From NCBI GenBank assembly GCA_036785705.1, contig JAWUZG010000015.1, forward strand, positions 310,001 through 374,000: DNA of 64,000 nucleotides. The letters run 5' to 3'. Positions 63,872-64,000 of the stretch are shown here, piece by piece. The stretch is from Acanthornis magna (lineage: Eukaryota > Chordata > Aves > Passeriformes > Acanthizidae). Position 1 is the first letter of the stretch. Each line of letters starts with the position of its first letter. Below the pieces are notes generated by a model, which saw only the letters and a list, made by a program, of their open reading frames with translations, was not told where the DNA came from and did no database searches. A program made the position numbers and the translations under genes.

Positions 63872-64000
63872 GTAAAATGTAACTTTGGGTGCTAAAATGC
63901 CTCCAGAGAGCACTAAAACCCCAAGCACCAAATTCCCCTCGTGCCTGGACTGGCTGCCCAGCAGCTCAAGTAGAAGAGTCCTCGACTTGCTCAGGGAAGC

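Larger units (their letters stand above)
57476..64000 (+). repeat. Second copy of the 23.9-30.4 kb block
   Basis: Matches 23,903-30,427 at an offset of 33,573 bases with only scattered substitutions; the one indel I see is an A-run near 30,343/63,916. It is cut by the window end just after entering the C-terminal remnant (the stretch matching 30,397 on). Confidence 0.95.

Noticed and set aside
1..64000. Many overlapping open frames of 60-240 codons on both strands
   Set aside because: Most cross clear intron borders, lack splice or start context, and recur only because the DNA under them is duplicated. Only splice-bounded frames with matching phase were kept.

Overview
The window looks like nuclear DNA of a bird, quite possibly a songbird. 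It carries several CR1 LINE fragments (3'-end consensus and degenerate reverse-transcriptase pieces), several solo endogenous-retrovirus LTRs, and short GT-AG introns between small coiled-coil exons. There is nothing bacterial, phage or plasmid-like in it.

The real coding content is one gene family on the + strand: exons of a CEP250 (C-NAP1) like centrosomal coiled-coil protein. The best landmark is the exon pair reading ...MQAKEVIQ|GEVKCLQRELEAER..., which resembles the human CEP250 segment around TQAKEVIQGEVRCL as I remember it. A C-terminal remnant reads AAVLKEPKAAVLEAETR, resembling the last residues of CEP250. Acceptor, donor and reading phase agree from exon to exon over about 10 kb.

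Layout. 1-12,702: two full and one partial copy of a 4.65-kb tandem unit. It is a hybrid of gene pieces from elsewhere in the family and carries two solo LTRs. 13,270-24,571: gene copy A, eleven coiled-coil exons followed by a short tail of two small exons and a terminal exon; one splice acceptor is mutated. 24,572-30,397: CR1 and LTR-rich DNA. 30,397-31,015: a C-terminal CEP250 remnant with a 1-base frameshift. 31,016-33,105: a minisatellite and a CR1 tail. 33,106-44,884: gene copy B, the most complete set of exons. 45,614-45,949: a solo LTR sitting exactly where two unrelated parts of the family are joined. 46,518-58,144: gene copy C, which keeps only the last three coiled-coil exons but runs into a 1,359-bp tandem array of a symmetric exon pair and ends in the terminal exon. 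58,145-64,000: a second copy of the 24.6-30.4 kb block, colinear at an offset of 33,573 bases until one indel near 30.34 kb.

The most unusual structure is the 1,359-bp array. Each unit holds a 47-codon exon and a 38-codon exon, both phase 0 at both ends. Adding units therefore never breaks the frame and adds 85 residues per unit to a predicted protein tail. Four consecutive units look identical, so amplification or gene conversion is very recent, unless it is an assembly artefact. The other segments show the history: paralogous empty sites date the LTR insertions, shared nonsense changes mark dead copies, and junctions show how modules were rearranged. All protein names rest on remembered family sequences and splice logic; no search was run.
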